From positions 1 to 64,000 of the forward strand of contig JARICA010000017.1 of NCBI GenBank assembly GCA_029264305.1: 64,000 nt of DNA. The letters run 5' to 3'. Below the pieces are notes generated by a model. The model worked only from the letters and a program-made list of their open reading frames with translations, did not search any database and had not been told where the DNA came from. The position numbers and the translations under genes are program-made. The stretch is from Faecalimonas sp. GTDB taxonomy: Bacteria > Bacillota > Clostridia > Lachnospirales > Lachnospiraceae. Below, in pieces: positions 46,021-55,621 of the stretch; position 1 is the stretch's first letter; each line of letters begins with the position of its first letter.

Positions 46021-46560
46021 ATGCAAATTGGTCAGAAATTAAAAGAATTAAGAATAGCAAAAAATTTAACACAAGAAGAACTCGCTGATCGTGCCGAACT
46101 TTCAAAAGGATTTATTTCCCAAATAGAACGGGATTTAACTTCCCCTTCTATTTCTACTCTAGTCGATATTCTTCAGTGTCTCGGAACCAGTTTGAAAGAC
46201 TTCTTTCAAGAGGAATCAGATGAACAAATTGTATTTGGAAATGAAGATTATTTCAAAAAAATAGATACAGAGTTAGAAAACACAATCGAATGGATTATTC
46301 CAAACGCACAAAAGAATATGATGGAACCCATCCGTCTTACACTAAAACCAGGCGGTTCTACTTACCCCGATCTTCCCCATGAAGGTGAAGAATTTGGTTA
46401 TGTCCTTCAAGGAAGTATACAAATTCATATGGGGAAAAAAGTTTATCACGCAAAAAAGGGAGAAGCATTTTATTTTACTCCTCATTCAGAACATTATATA
46501 AAAGCAAATCAAAAAAGCGGTGCAAAACTTATTTGGGTAAGCACACCGCCAAATTTTTAA
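46021..46560 (+). CDS. XRE-family regulator with cupin domain, probable polyamine-responsive regulator
   Basis: 179 residues. N-terminal helix-turn-helix at about 5-60 ([40 protein letters not shown]) and a C-terminal cupin at about 105-178 ([35 protein letters not shown]), the layout of PuuR/SinR-cupin regulators. ATG 46021 follows AAAGGAG by 4 bases; an in-frame ATG at 46006 lacks a site. It is 23 bases upstream of potA, so it most likely controls the polyamine importer and itself. Confidence 0.9.
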   Translation: MQIGQKLKELRIAKNLTQEELADRAELSKGFISQIERDLTSPSISTLVDILQCLGTSLKDFFQEESDEQIVFGNEDYFKKIDTELENTIEWIIPNAQKNMMEPIRLTLKPGGSTYPDLPHEGEEFGYVLQGSIQIHMGKKVYHAKKGEAFYFTPHSEHYIKANQKSGAKLIWVSTPPNF

Positions 46561-46583
46561 TCACTATTATCAAGGAGGATATC

Positions 46584-47657
46584 ATGGCAAAGAAATTAAT
46601 TGATATGATAAACATTTCCAAATCTTATGGAGACAATCTTGTCTTAGATGACTTAAATTTATATATAAATGAAAATAAATTTTTAACTTTACTTGGGCCA
46701 AGTGGTTGTGGAAAAACAACATTGCTTCGTATTTTAGGTGGATTTGAAACCGCAAATGAAGGAAAAATTATTTTCGAGGGCAACGATATTACAAATCTTG
46801 CTCCGAATAAACGTCAATTAAATACCGTTTTTCAAAAATATGCTCTTTTTTCTCATATGAGTATTGCAGAAAATATCGCCTTCGGTCTTAAAATCAAAGG
46901 AAAATCAAAAGCATATATTAATGACAAAATCAAATATGCCTTGAAACTTGTAAATCTTGATGGATACGAAAATCGGACTCCAGATTCTTTAAGTGGTGGA
47001 CAGCAACAGCGTATTGCTATTGCTAGAGCTATTGTAAATGAACCAAAAGTTCTTCTTCTTGATGAACCTCTTGGTGCTTTAGATTTAAAACTTCGTCAAG
47101 ATATGCAGTACGAATTAATCCGATTAAAAAATGAATTGGGAATTACATTTGTTTACGTTACACATGATCAGGAAGAAGCGCTTACCATGTCTGATACCAT
47201 TGTTGTTATGAATCAAGGATATATTCAACAAATCGGTACTCCTGAAGATATTTACAATGAACCTGAAAATGCTTTTGTTGCAGACTTCATTGGTGATAGT
47301 AATATTTTGCCTGCAATCATGGTCGAAGATAAGCTCGTAAAAATTCTTGGCGTAAATTTTCCTTGTGTTGATACAGGATTCGGCAGAAACAAACCAGTAG
47401 ATGCTGTGATTCGCCCAGAAGATATCGACTTAGTAAACGTAGAAGATGGAATTATGCAAGGAATTGTTACTCACTTAATTTTTAAAGGGGTTCACTATGA
47501 AATGGAAGTAACTGCAAACAATTACAAATGGCTTGTACATAGCACAGATTTATTCCCTGTTGGAACAGAAGTTGGTATTAAAGTAGATCCATTTGATATT
47601 CAGATCATGAAAAAACCTGAATCTGAAGATGAGGAGGCTGTTATTATTGAAGAATAA
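46584..47657 (+). CDS. potA: Spermidine/putrescine ABC importer ATP-binding protein
   Basis: 357 residues. Walker [15 protein letters not shown] near 40, signature LSGGQQQR near 138, Walker [12 protein letters not shown] near 160, H-loop THDQEEA, and a C-terminal TOBE domain. The frame opens 17 codons earlier; ATG 46584 has AAGGAGG 5 bases upstream. Followed by potB and a potC-potD fusion, which fixes the PotABCD assignment. Confidence 0.95.
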   Translation: MAKKLIDMINISKSYGDNLVLDDLNLYINENKFLTLLGPSGCGKTTLLRILGGFETANEGKIIFEGNDITNLAPNKRQLNTVFQKYALFSHMSIAENIAFGLKIKGKSKAYINDKIKYALKLVNLDGYENRTPDSLSGGQQQRIAIARAIVNEPKVLLLDEPLGALDLKLRQDMQYELIRLKNELGITFVYVTHDQEEALTMSDTIVVMNQGYIQQIGTPEDIYNEPENAFVADFIGDSNILPAIMVEDKLVKILGVNFPCVDTGFGRNKPVDAVIRPEDIDLVNVEDGIMQGIVTHLIFKGVHYEMEVTANNYKWLVHSTDLFPVGTEVGIKVDPFDIQIMKKPESEDEEAVIIEE

Positions 47658-48465
47658 GAAAAAATTATTAGCAGGGCCATACTTATTTTGGTCTATCTCT
47701 TTCATCATCATTCCACTTTTTATGATTTTGTATTATGGATTGACAAACAGCAAAAATCAATTCACTTTATCAAATATCGCTAAAATCACAACACCTGAAA
47801 ATCTGAAAGCACTTGGACTTGCTCTTTTGCTTTCTTTTGTTAGTACGCTTATTTGTCTTGTCTTGGCATATCCTTTGGCAATGATCCTTGCTTCAAAAAG
47901 TATGAATCAGACAAGTTTTGTTGTATTAGTGTTTATTTTACCAATGTGGATGAATTTTTTACTTCGTACACTTGCATGGCAAACGCTTTTGGAAAAGAAT
48001 GGAGTTATCAATAGCATCCTTTCTTTCTTCCATTTACCTACACAATCTATGATTAATACGCCATCTGCTATTATACTTGGTATGGTATACAACTTTCTAC
48101 CATTTATGGTATTACCTATTTACAATGTTATTGTAAAAATTGATAAAGATGTTATTTCCGCTGCTAGAGATTTAGGAGCAAACAATACACAAACGTTTAC
48201 AAAAATTATTTTTCCTTTAACTATACCTGGAATCATAAGTGGGATTACTATGGTATTCGTTCCATCCCTTACAACCTTTGTTATTTCTGACTTACTTGGT
48301 GGTAGTAAAATTCTTCTTATTGGAAATGTTATAGAACAAGAATTTAAACAAAGTAGTAATTGGAATGTAGGCTCTGGACTCTCACTTGTTCTAATGATAT
48401 TCATTATTGCAAGTATGGCATTAATTGCAAAATATGATAAAGATGGAGAGGGGACAGCATTTTAA
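47647..48465 (+). CDS. potB: Spermidine/putrescine ABC importer permease PotB
   Basis: 272 residues with six membrane helices. The EAA loop [23 protein letters not shown] near residue 165 contacts PotA. An in-frame ATG at 47629 has no ribosome binding site; TTG 47647 follows AGGAGG by 9 bases and gives [15 protein letters not shown], a usual PotB start, so I chose TTG. It overlaps the end of potA by 11 bases and the start of potCD by one base (TAATG). Confidence 0.94.
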   Translation: MKNKKKLLAGPYLFWSISFIIIPLFMILYYGLTNSKNQFTLSNIAKITTPENLKALGLALLLSFVSTLICLVLAYPLAMILASKSMNQTSFVVLVFILPMWMNFLLRTLAWQTLLEKNGVINSILSFFHLPTQSMINTPSAIILGMVYNFLPFMVLPIYNVIVKIDKDVISAARDLGANNTQTFTKIIFPLTIPGIISGITMVFVPSLTTFVISDLLGGSKILLIGNVIEQEFKQSSNWNVGSGLSLVLMIFIIASMALIAKYDKDGEGTAF

Positions 48466-50369
48466 TGAAAAAACTATTACAAAATATTTATTTATCACTG
48501 ATCATTTTTTTACTATATGCTCCAATTGTTACACTTGTCGTACTTTCTTTCAATAATTCAAAAACACGAGCAAAATGGGGCGGATTTACTGGAAAATGGT
48601 ATATTTCTCTTTTCCAAAATGAACAAATCATGAATGCTCTCTATACAACTTTAATTATTGCACTTTTATCCGCTTTCATTGCAACAATTATAGGTACCGC
48701 TGCTGCTCTAGGCATACAAAGTATGAAACGAAAACCACGAACACTCTTAATGGGAATCACGAATATTCCCATGCTAAACGCAGATATTGTTACTGGTATT
48801 TCTTTAATGCTTCTATTTATTGCAATAGGTACTTCATTAAAATTTATTGGAATCCAATTTTCACTTGGATTTATAACTATTTTAATAGCGCATATCACCT
48901 TTAACATTCCGTATGTTATTTTAAGCGTTATGCCAAAATTAAAACAAACAAAGCGAAGTACTTATGAAGCAGCATTAGATTTAGGTGCATCACCAATTTA
49001 CGCTTTCTTTAAAGTTGTATTTCCTGATATTTTGCCAGGAGTATTTTCAGGATTTTTGTTAGCATTTACAATGTCATTAGATGATTTCGTTATTACTCAC
49101 TTTACAAAAGGACCTGGTGTAGATACACTTTCCACAAAAATTTATAGTGAAGTGCGTAAAGGAATAAAACCAGAAATGTATGCGCTTTCTACCCTCCTAT
49201 TTGTTTCCGTATTGATTTTATTAATTTTAATTAACCTTTCTCCTGCCTCAAAGAACGGAGAAACAAAATCAAAAGAAGTAAACAAACTCACTCGTATTTC
49301 TCACTTTGTCCTTCGGCGCATTGTTCCAATAGGAATGGCTATTGTTGTTATTGCTGGTGGAATTTTCTATAATTCTAAGAAAAATTTAAATGGAGATAAT
49401 CAAGTAATTGTCTATAATTGGGGAGAATATATTGATCCTAAAGTAATTACTTTATTTGAAAAAGAAACTGGAATTAATGTTGTTTATGAAGAATTTGAAA
49501 CAAACGAAATCATGTATCCAAAAATTCAATCTGGAGCCATTGCTTATGATGTTGTCTGCCCATCTGACTATATGATTCAACGTATGATTGAAAATGATTT
49601 ACTTGCTGAATTAAACTTTGATAATATTCCAAATATTAAAAATATTGGTTCACAGTATATGAAACAATCAAAACAATTTGATGCAGAAAACAAATACTCT
49701 GTTCCATATTGTTGGGGGACTATCGGTATTCTTTACAACAAAAAAATGGTAGATAAGCCAATTGACAGTTGGTCTGTATTATGGGACAAAAAATATAAAG
49801 ATAATATTTTAATGCAAGATAGTGTTCGCGATGCTTTTGCTGCAGCTTTAAAATATTTAGGTTACTCACTAAACTCTACCGATTTAGATGAACTAGAAAA
49901 AGCAAAAGAATTACTTATCGAACAAAAACCGTTAGTACAAGCATATGTTATTGATCAAGTTAGAGATAAAATGATTGGGAACGAAGCTGCTATCGGTGTT
50001 ATTTACTCTGGAGAAGCAATTTATACGCAACTTGAAAATCCTGACTTGGAATATGTCATTCCAAAAGAAGGTTCAAATGTTTGGATTGACTCTTGGGTGA
50101 TTCCCAAAAATGCAAAACATAAAGAAAACGGTGAAAAATTTATTAATTTCCTTTGTCGTCCAGATATTGCAAAAATGAATTTTGATTACATTACTTATTC
50201 TACTCCAAACGTTGAAAGTCAAAAATTAATCAAAGATCCTGCTATTCGAAATAGCAAAATCGCTTTTCCTAACGCAACAGAACTGGATCGCTGTGAAACT
50301 TTTAAATTTTTAGGAAATAAAAACGATTCCATTTATAATGAATTATGGCGTGAAATCAAATCACACTAA
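48465..50369 (+). CDS. potCD: Fused PotC permease and PotD polyamine-binding protein
   Basis: 634 residues, about the sum of PotC (260) and PotD (340). Residues 1-262 are the permease, with six helices and the EAA loop YEAALDLGASPIYAFFKVVFP near 167. A short cytosolic linker of about 25 residues leads to an extra helix at 287-303, and the rest is an outward-facing PotD domain (IVYNWGEYIDPKVITLFE, YDVVCPSDYMIQRM, NYSVPYCWGTIG-like, VIPKEGSNVWIDSWVIPKNA). The binding protein is thus tethered to its own transporter. No frameshift or stop separates the parts. Confidence 0.95.
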   Translation: MKKLLQNIYLSLIIFLLYAPIVTLVVLSFNNSKTRAKWGGFTGKWYISLFQNEQIMNALYTTLIIALLSAFIATIIGTAAALGIQSMKRKPRTLLMGITNIPMLNADIVTGISLMLLFIAIGTSLKFIGIQFSLGFITILIAHITFNIPYVILSVMPKLKQTKRSTYEAALDLGASPIYAFFKVVFPDILPGVFSGFLLAFTMSLDDFVITHFTKGPGVDTLSTKIYSEVRKGIKPEMYALSTLLFVSVLILLILINLSPASKNGETKSKEVNKLTRISHFVLRRIVPIGMAIVVIAGGIFYNSKKNLNGDNQVIVYNWGEYIDPKVITLFEKETGINVVYEEFETNEIMYPKIQSGAIAYDVVCPSDYMIQRMIENDLLAELNFDNIPNIKNIGSQYMKQSKQFDAENKYSVPYCWGTIGILYNKKMVDKPIDSWSVLWDKKYKDNILMQDSVRDAFAAALKYLGYSLNSTDLDELEKAKELLIEQKPLVQAYVIDQVRDKMIGNEAAIGVIYSGEAIYTQLENPDLEYVIPKEGSNVWIDSWVIPKNAKHKENGEKFINFLCRPDIAKMNFDYITYSTPNVESQKLIKDPAIRNSKIAFPNATELDRCETFKFLGNKNDSIYNELWREIKSH

Positions 50370-50387
50370 TTCTAATGAGAGGTATTT

Positions 50388-51272
50388 ATGAAACGTATAT
50401 TTACTTACAAAATACCGGCGGAATTTGAACACAACACTCTGCTTTCCTTTTTGAAGGCAGAGTATTATTCTTCCCCGATTATTAGACATTTAAAACAAAC
50501 TGAAAACGGAATATTACTAAACGGAAATTGGGCACGAGTTGGCGATATTCTTCATGAAGATGATCTTCTCACTATAACATTACTAGAAACTTGTTCTTCT
50601 CAACATATTGTCCCTGTCCCTCTCCCATTGAATATTGTTTACGAGGATGATGATTTAATGGTCATTAATAAACCAGCCAACATGCCTATCCATCCGTCAC
50701 AAAACAATTATGAAAATACCTTGGCGAATGCTGTGGCACACTACTTTAACCAAAAAGGTGTTCCATTTGTCTATCGTTGCATAAACCGCTTAGACAGAGA
50801 TACTACAGGGCTTCTTATTATAGCAAAACATATGTATAGCGCATCTCTTTTGTCTAATATGGTTAAAAATCGTTCCATTCATCGTGAATATCTTGCTATT
50901 GCTGATGGAAACGTAAATGATGAAGGAATAATTGAGGCTCCTATTGCTCGTGTTCAGTCTTCAACAATAGAACGAGAAGTTAATTTTGTAGATGGTGATT
51001 TTGCACGAACATGCTATAAATGTTTAAAAAAAGAAAATGGATACTCCCTTGTTTCTTTAAAACTAGAAACAGGGCGTACCCATCAAATACGTGTTCATAT
51101 GAAATATATAGGACATGCGCTTTTAGGAGATTTCTTATATAATCCAGACTATACTTTTATCAATCGTCAAGCACTTCATTCTTATCGACTAACCTTTATG
51201 CATCCACTTACAAAAGAATCTCTTACGTTTACTGCCCCTCTTCCACCTGACATGTCTAGACTATTTACTTAA
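50388..51272 (+). CDS. RluD-family pseudouridine synthase
   Basis: 294 residues. N-terminal S4-like region (about 15-75), then the catalytic domain with INRLDRDTTGLLIIAKH near residue 137, whose Asp is the nucleophile, and ETGRTHQIRVHMKYIGHALLGD near 228. Modifies uridines in ribosomal RNA; which site cannot be told. GAGAGG precedes the ATG. Its stop codon overlaps, tail to tail, that of the next gene. Confidence 0.92.
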   Translation: MKRIFTYKIPAEFEHNTLLSFLKAEYYSSPIIRHLKQTENGILLNGNWARVGDILHEDDLLTITLLETCSSQHIVPVPLPLNIVYEDDDLMVINKPANMPIHPSQNNYENTLANAVAHYFNQKGVPFVYRCINRLDRDTTGLLIIAKHMYSASLLSNMVKNRSIHREYLAIADGNVNDEGIIEAPIARVQSSTIEREVNFVDGDFARTCYKCLKKENGYSLVSLKLETGRTHQIRVHMKYIGHALLGDFLYNPDYTFINRQALHSYRLTFMHPLTKESLTFTAPLPPDMSRLFT

Positions 51273-52936
51273 ATTTGAAAACATCCGCCACCGATGAACT
51301 CTCGCAAAAGAGAGTTTTTCGGTACATTTTCCGCATTAATACCTACAAAATAATCTAAAAACTTCAATAAGCGTTTTGCCTCTACATATTCTTTGCACTC
51401 TTTATCTATTCCAAACAAAATTGGTTCTGCATATTGTTTTAGCACAGCCAATTCATAAATTAACGCAGAATTAAACATCGCATCTGCTTCTTCTTGAAAT
51501 GGGAAAATATTTTTTTCTTCTCCTCTTCTCACCGAATGCCACATTGCTATTGTATTTTGTGCCGATGTTCCTCGAGTTCTAGCATCTCGTACCATACGTC
51601 TTAATAATCTTCCTTCTGTCGTAGGAATACGATTATGTTCATCAACATTTAACTGTGTCAATGCACTAATATAAATTTTGAATTTATTCTCAGCTGCAAG
51701 TTTATACGTAAGTGCATCATTCAAACAATGAATACCTTCAATGACAAGTATATCTTCTTTTCCAAGCTTAGTTGGCGGTGCAATATATTCTCGCTGCCCT
51801 GTTTTAAAATTAAAAGTAGGGATTTGGACTTCTTTTCCTTCAAGCAATTCCTTTAATTGATAATTAAATAATTCTCTGTCAATAGCCTCCAAACATTCAA
51901 AATCATAATCTCCATTTTCATCTTTTGGAGTGAATTCTCTATTTACAAAATAATTGTCTACTGCTATTGGATGTGGTCTTAATCCAAGTGCCTGCAACTG
52001 AATAGAAAGTCTGTGTGAAAACGTTGTTTTCCCTGATGAAGATGGTCCTGCAATAAGAACAAATTTTACACTTGGTCTTTGTGCTATTTGCATTGCTAAC
52101 TCTGCAACTTTTCTTTCCTGATAAGCTTCCTGTACAAGAATAACTTTCTGCATTCCCTGACTAGTAATTTGCTCGTTCAGATCAGCAACCGTTTCAATAT
52201 GCATCATATCTCCCCATTGAGTCGATTCCTTTAAAATTTGAAATAGTTTTTTCTGTGGTTTAAAAGGAGGAACTAATTTTGGCTCTTCCTTAACAGGCAT
52301 TTGTAACACAAATCCTTCATCATATAGATATAAAGCAAAATACTTTAGATAAGATGCATCTGGAACCATATATCCATAATAATAATCTGATATACCTTCC
52401 ATCTCATATAGATTCACTGCCGAAACTCTTCTATATTGAAACAATCGTTCTTTGTCGTACATTCCCTGTTGTTTAAAAATAGAAATAGCATCATCAATAT
52501 GAACTGTTTTTTTGATAATAGGTGCTTTTTTATTCACCATTTCTATCATACATTTTTCAACCTGTTGTAAAAATGCTTCTGTAACTTTTACATTTCCCTC
52601 CACCGTACAATAGTAACCTTTACTAACAGAATATTGAATGCGTATCTTTTTTACATTTTCTTTTTTTGCCACATCTTCAATAGCTTTTACTAGCAACAAG
52701 CACATACTTCTTCTATAAGTTTCATTTCCAATCTTACTATCTGTTGTAATAAATTCTAACTTACAGTCTTGTTTACATTCTTTTAATAATTCCTGTAATT
52801 TCCCATCAGCAAATACAAGTACGATATCATTCTTATATTGCTCTTGATATTCTTCTGCTATCTTTTTGTATGTCGTTCCTTCCTCATAAAGTTTAATCTC
52901 ATTTCCTATTTGTATTTTGTACATTTTTTTGCCCAT
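51269..52936 (-). CDS. Uridine-kinase-like nucleoside kinase with N-terminal TGS-like domain
   Basis: 555 residues. N-terminal TGS-like domain at about 1-65 (YKIQIGNEIKLYEEGTTYKKIAEEY), then a threonyl-tRNA-synthetase-editing-like middle (about 70-240), then a P-loop kinase of the uridine kinase/phosphoribulokinase type: VLIAGPSSSGKTTFSHRL near residue 290, PIAVDNYFVNREFTP, FECLEAIDRELF, and EGIHCLND. Longer than a plain uridine kinase (about 210). GAGGGAG precedes the ATG. It lies downstream of nif3 and may be read with the sigma operon. The substrate is unproven. Confidence 0.88.
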   Translation of the reverse strand: MGKKMYKIQIGNEIKLYEEGTTYKKIAEEYQEQYKNDIVLVFADGKLQELLKECKQDCKLEFITTDSKIGNETYRRSMCLLLVKAIEDVAKKENVKKIRIQYSVSKGYYCTVEGNVKVTEAFLQQVEKCMIEMVNKKAPIIKKTVHIDDAISIFKQQGMYDKERLFQYRRVSAVNLYEMEGISDYYYGYMVPDASYLKYFALYLYDEGFVLQMPVKEEPKLVPPFKPQKKLFQILKESTQWGDMMHIETVADLNEQITSQGMQKVILVQEAYQERKVAELAMQIAQRPSVKFVLIAGPSSSGKTTFSHRLSIQLQALGLRPHPIAVDNYFVNREFTPKDENGDYDFECLEAIDRELFNYQLKELLEGKEVQIPTFNFKTGQREYIAPPTKLGKEDILVIEGIHCLNDALTYKLAAENKFKIYISALTQLNVDEHNRIPTTEGRLLRRMVRDARTRGTSAQNTIAMWHSVRRGEEKNIFPFQEEADAMFNSALIYELAVLKQYAEPILFGIDKECKEYVEAKRLLKFLDYFVGINAENVPKNSLLREFIGGGCFQI

Positions 52937-52984
52937 AATACTCCCTCTTTTCTATATGATTTAGAAACTTTTAATTTAAATACT

Positions 52985-53761
52985 CTAATAGATCCTAGAC
53001 GGAAATACAATCTCCGCACTTTTCACACAAAGTTCGGGAAATATTCTTATGAGAGTGTCTGATACATCTCTTATAAAAATATGTTCTAATCCATAATGTC
53101 CCGCATCAATAATTGCTAGATTTCTCTCAACAGCATCTACTCCTTCATGATGACCTATATCTCCAGTAATTAGAACATCTGCCCCTTTCTCTATAGCAAC
53201 AGAAATCACACTTTTTCCCGAGCCTGCACAAACTGCTATTTTCTGAATATGCTTATCTTCTTTCCCAAAAACTTGTACAGCATCTAAATGAAATTTATCT
53301 TTCACTAATTCCACACACTGTTTTAAAGTCATTTCTTTTTCACATATTCCTATTTTTCCTATTCCCAAATCTTCTTGCACCGAAGTTCTTTCTAACACTT
53401 CTTGACAGTTGAGATTCAAAATATCTGCTGATAAATCCGCCATACGCATTACATCATAATTGGTGTGCATTGCAAAATAAGCAATATCATGCTGTAATAA
53501 TTTTACTACACGACGCCCAACGAAATCCTCATCTGTAATTTTACGAAGTGGAGAAAAAATCATTGGATGATGTGTAACAATCATATCTGCTTGTTCCTCT
53601 ATTGCTTTAACTAATATTTCTTCTGTTAAATCAAGAGCAACATAAATTCTTTTCACTTCTTTTTCTTTACGCCCTACAAGAAGTCCTACATTATCCCACT
53701 CAAGCGCTCTATCAGACGAATATAATTCTTCTAATCTTTTCACAATATCTTTGCAAAGCAT
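52985..53761 (-). CDS. Nif3-like dinuclear metal centre protein (YqfO family)
   Basis: 258 residues. Nif3 metal ligands: VTHHPMIFSPL near residue 65, HTNYDV near 102, and GDIGHHEGVDA near 220. Short form without the inserted PII-like domain. The family has no settled function; some members are annotated GTP cyclohydrolase type 2, without firm proof. The frame opens eight codons earlier; ATG 53761 has AAAGGGA upstream. It follows trmK, as in many Firmicutes. Confidence 0.9.
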   Translation of the reverse strand: MLCKDIVKRLEELYSSDRALEWDNVGLLVGRKEKEVKRIYVALDLTEEILVKAIEEQADMIVTHHPMIFSPLRKITDEDFVGRRVVKLLQHDIAYFAMHTNYDVMRMADLSADILNLNCQEVLERTSVQEDLGIGKIGICEKEMTLKQCVELVKDKFHLDAVQVFGKEDKHIQKIAVCAGSGKSVISVAIEKGADVLITGDIGHHEGVDAVERNLAIIDAGHYGLEHIFIRDVSDTLIRIFPELCVKSAEIVFPSRIY

Positions 53762-53774
53762 CTTTTTCCCTTTC

Positions 53775-54464
53775 TTAAAAAGCACGTAAAATCTTATATA
53801 TCCTTTGTATTTCTTTGTCTATTTCTTCAATCCTATTTGCGACTCTATTCCTATCTGTATGTTGCAATTTGTTGCGAATTTCTTCCTTTATTAAAACTTC
53901 TTTTTTTAGAAACTTCTCTAATATAGGATTTTTTTGTTCAAGCAACCGTTTTCCATAATCTAATTCTTCTTGAGTATATTCCTCATGTTTTCCTTTTACC
54001 ACACGCATCATTGGATAAAATTTACCTTCATCAATAACTATATTTTCTTCAGCAATAAAATATCCCTCTTCAGTCAAATATTGTCTAACTTTTCCTATCT
54101 CTGACTGTGGCTGCAAAATCCACTCTTTGATTTCTCCTTTATGTAAAGATCCCTCTTTCATAATTTTTATTACAAGACCACCACCCATTCCAGCAATAAC
54201 TACACTTTCTCCTTCACCAGAACATAATTGTTTAAGCCCATCAGACAATCTTGTTTCTATTTTATCTTCTAATCCATGAAGTGCAATATTTTCTTTTGCC
54301 TTTTCAAGAGGACCTCTATTCACATCCATAGCAATTGCAGACGGATTTTTCCCATCCTCAATTAAATAAATAGGTATATATGCATGATCAGTTCCAACAT
54401 CAACAACCCTATTTCCTACTGTCACCATATTCGCAACTGCTTGCAATCTCACTGATAATTCCAT
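53775..54464 (-). CDS. trmK: tRNA (adenine(22)-N(1))-methyltransferase
   Basis: 229 residues. SAM-dependent methyltransferase that modifies A22 of tRNA. LQAVANMVTVGNRVVDVGTDHAYIPIYL at the N-terminus and ESVVIAGMGGGLVIKIM near residue 85 are family hallmarks, followed by WILQPQSEIGKVRQYL. A helical C-terminal domain follows. GGAG precedes the ATG and lies within the end of rpoD. The order rpoD-trmK-nif3 is the standard Firmicutes arrangement. Confidence 0.94.
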   Translation of the reverse strand: MELSVRLQAVANMVTVGNRVVDVGTDHAYIPIYLIEDGKNPSAIAMDVNRGPLEKAKENIALHGLEDKIETRLSDGLKQLCSGEGESVVIAGMGGGLVIKIMKEGSLHKGEIKEWILQPQSEIGKVRQYLTEEGYFIAEENIVIDEGKFYPMMRVVKGKHEEYTQEELDYGKRLLEQKNPILEKFLKKEVLIKEEIRNKLQHTDRNRVANRIEEIDKEIQRIYKILRAF

Positions 54465-54472
54465 GACATCTC

Positions 54473-55585
54473 CTAATCTAAGTAATCTCTTAATTTACGG
54501 CTTCTACTAGGATGACGCAATTTTCTTAGTGCCTTCGCTTCAATTTGTCTAATTCTCTCTCTTGTAACATCAAATTCTTTTCCTACTTCTTCTAAAGTTC
54601 TTGCTCTTCCATCATTCATCCCAAAACGAAGTCGTAATACTTTTTGTTCTCTATCTGTCAATGTATTTAAAACTTCTCCTAATTGTTCTTTTAACAATGT
54701 AGCTGCAGCCGCTTCTGCAGGAACAGGAACATTGTCATCTTGAATAAAGTCTCCCAAATGGCTATCTTCCTCTTCCCCTATAGGTGTCTCTAAAGATACT
54801 GGTTCTTGAGAAATTTTCAAAATCTCTCTTACTCTTTCTACTGGCATATCTAATTCTTCTGCAATTTCTTCTGGCGAAGGTTCTCTTCCTAATTCCTGTA
54901 GTAACTGTCTTGATACACGGATTAATTTATTAATTGTCTCAACCATATGCACCGGAATACGGATTGTTCTTGCTTGATCTGCAATAGCTCTTGTGATTGC
55001 CTGACGAATCCACCATGTTGCATATGTGCTAAACTTAAAGCCTTTTTCATAATCAAATTTTTCCACAGCTTTAATCAATCCTAAATTCCCTTCTTGAATC
55101 AAATCAAGGAAAAGCATACCTCTTCCCACATAACGCTTTGCAATACTAACAACAAGACGTAAGTTCGCCTCTGCAAGACGCTTTTTCGCTTCTTCATCTC
55201 CTTCTGCCATACGTTTCGCCAATTCAATTTCTTCTTCTGCACTTAAAAGAGGAACCTTGCCAATTTCTTTTAAATACATACGAACAGGATCTTCGATACT
55301 GATACCATCTGGGACAGACAAATCAATCTTTTCCACATCAACTTCATCTTCATCTGTAATAACAACCTCTAAATCATCATCGTCATCAACATCTCCGTTA
55401 ATGCGAAGCACATCTATATTTTGTCCTTCCAAATATTCAAAAACTTTCTCCATTTGCTCTGGTTCTAGTTCCATATCCGCAAAAATTTCATTGATTTCTT
55501 GTATCTCTAAAATATTTTTTTTCTTTTTTCCAAGTGCTAATAGTTCTTTCAATTTTTCTTCAAATTTCACAATATTTTCTTCCAT
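54473..55585 (-). CDS. rpoD: Primary RNA polymerase sigma factor (sigma-A)
   Basis: 370 residues. Region 1.1 is followed by an acidic linker ([19 protein letters not shown]); region 1.2 begins [17 protein letters not shown]; region 2 includes [19 protein letters not shown] and [14 protein letters not shown]; region 3; and region 4.2 [27 protein letters not shown] precedes the ATG. In the dgt-dnaG-rpoD macromolecular-synthesis operon. It recognises the TTGACA-N17-TATAAT promoters seen in this window. Confidence 0.97.
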   Translation of the reverse strand: MEENIVKFEEKLKELLALGKKKKNILEIQEINEIFADMELEPEQMEKVFEYLEGQNIDVLRINGDVDDDDDLEVVITDEDEVDVEKIDLSVPDGISIEDPVRMYLKEIGKVPLLSAEEEIELAKRMAEGDEEAKKRLAEANLRLVVSIAKRYVGRGMLFLDLIQEGNLGLIKAVEKFDYEKGFKFSTYATWWIRQAITRAIADQARTIRIPVHMVETINKLIRVSRQLLQELGREPSPEEIAEELDMPVERVREILKISQEPVSLETPIGEEEDSHLGDFIQDDNVPVPAEAAAATLLKEQLGEVLNTLTDREQKVLRLRFGMNDGRARTLEEVGKEFDVTRERIRQIEAKALRKLRHPSRSRKLRDYLD

Positions 55586-55621
55586 CTTGTATCAATCCTC
55601 TCATCTGCTTTTATTTTATCC

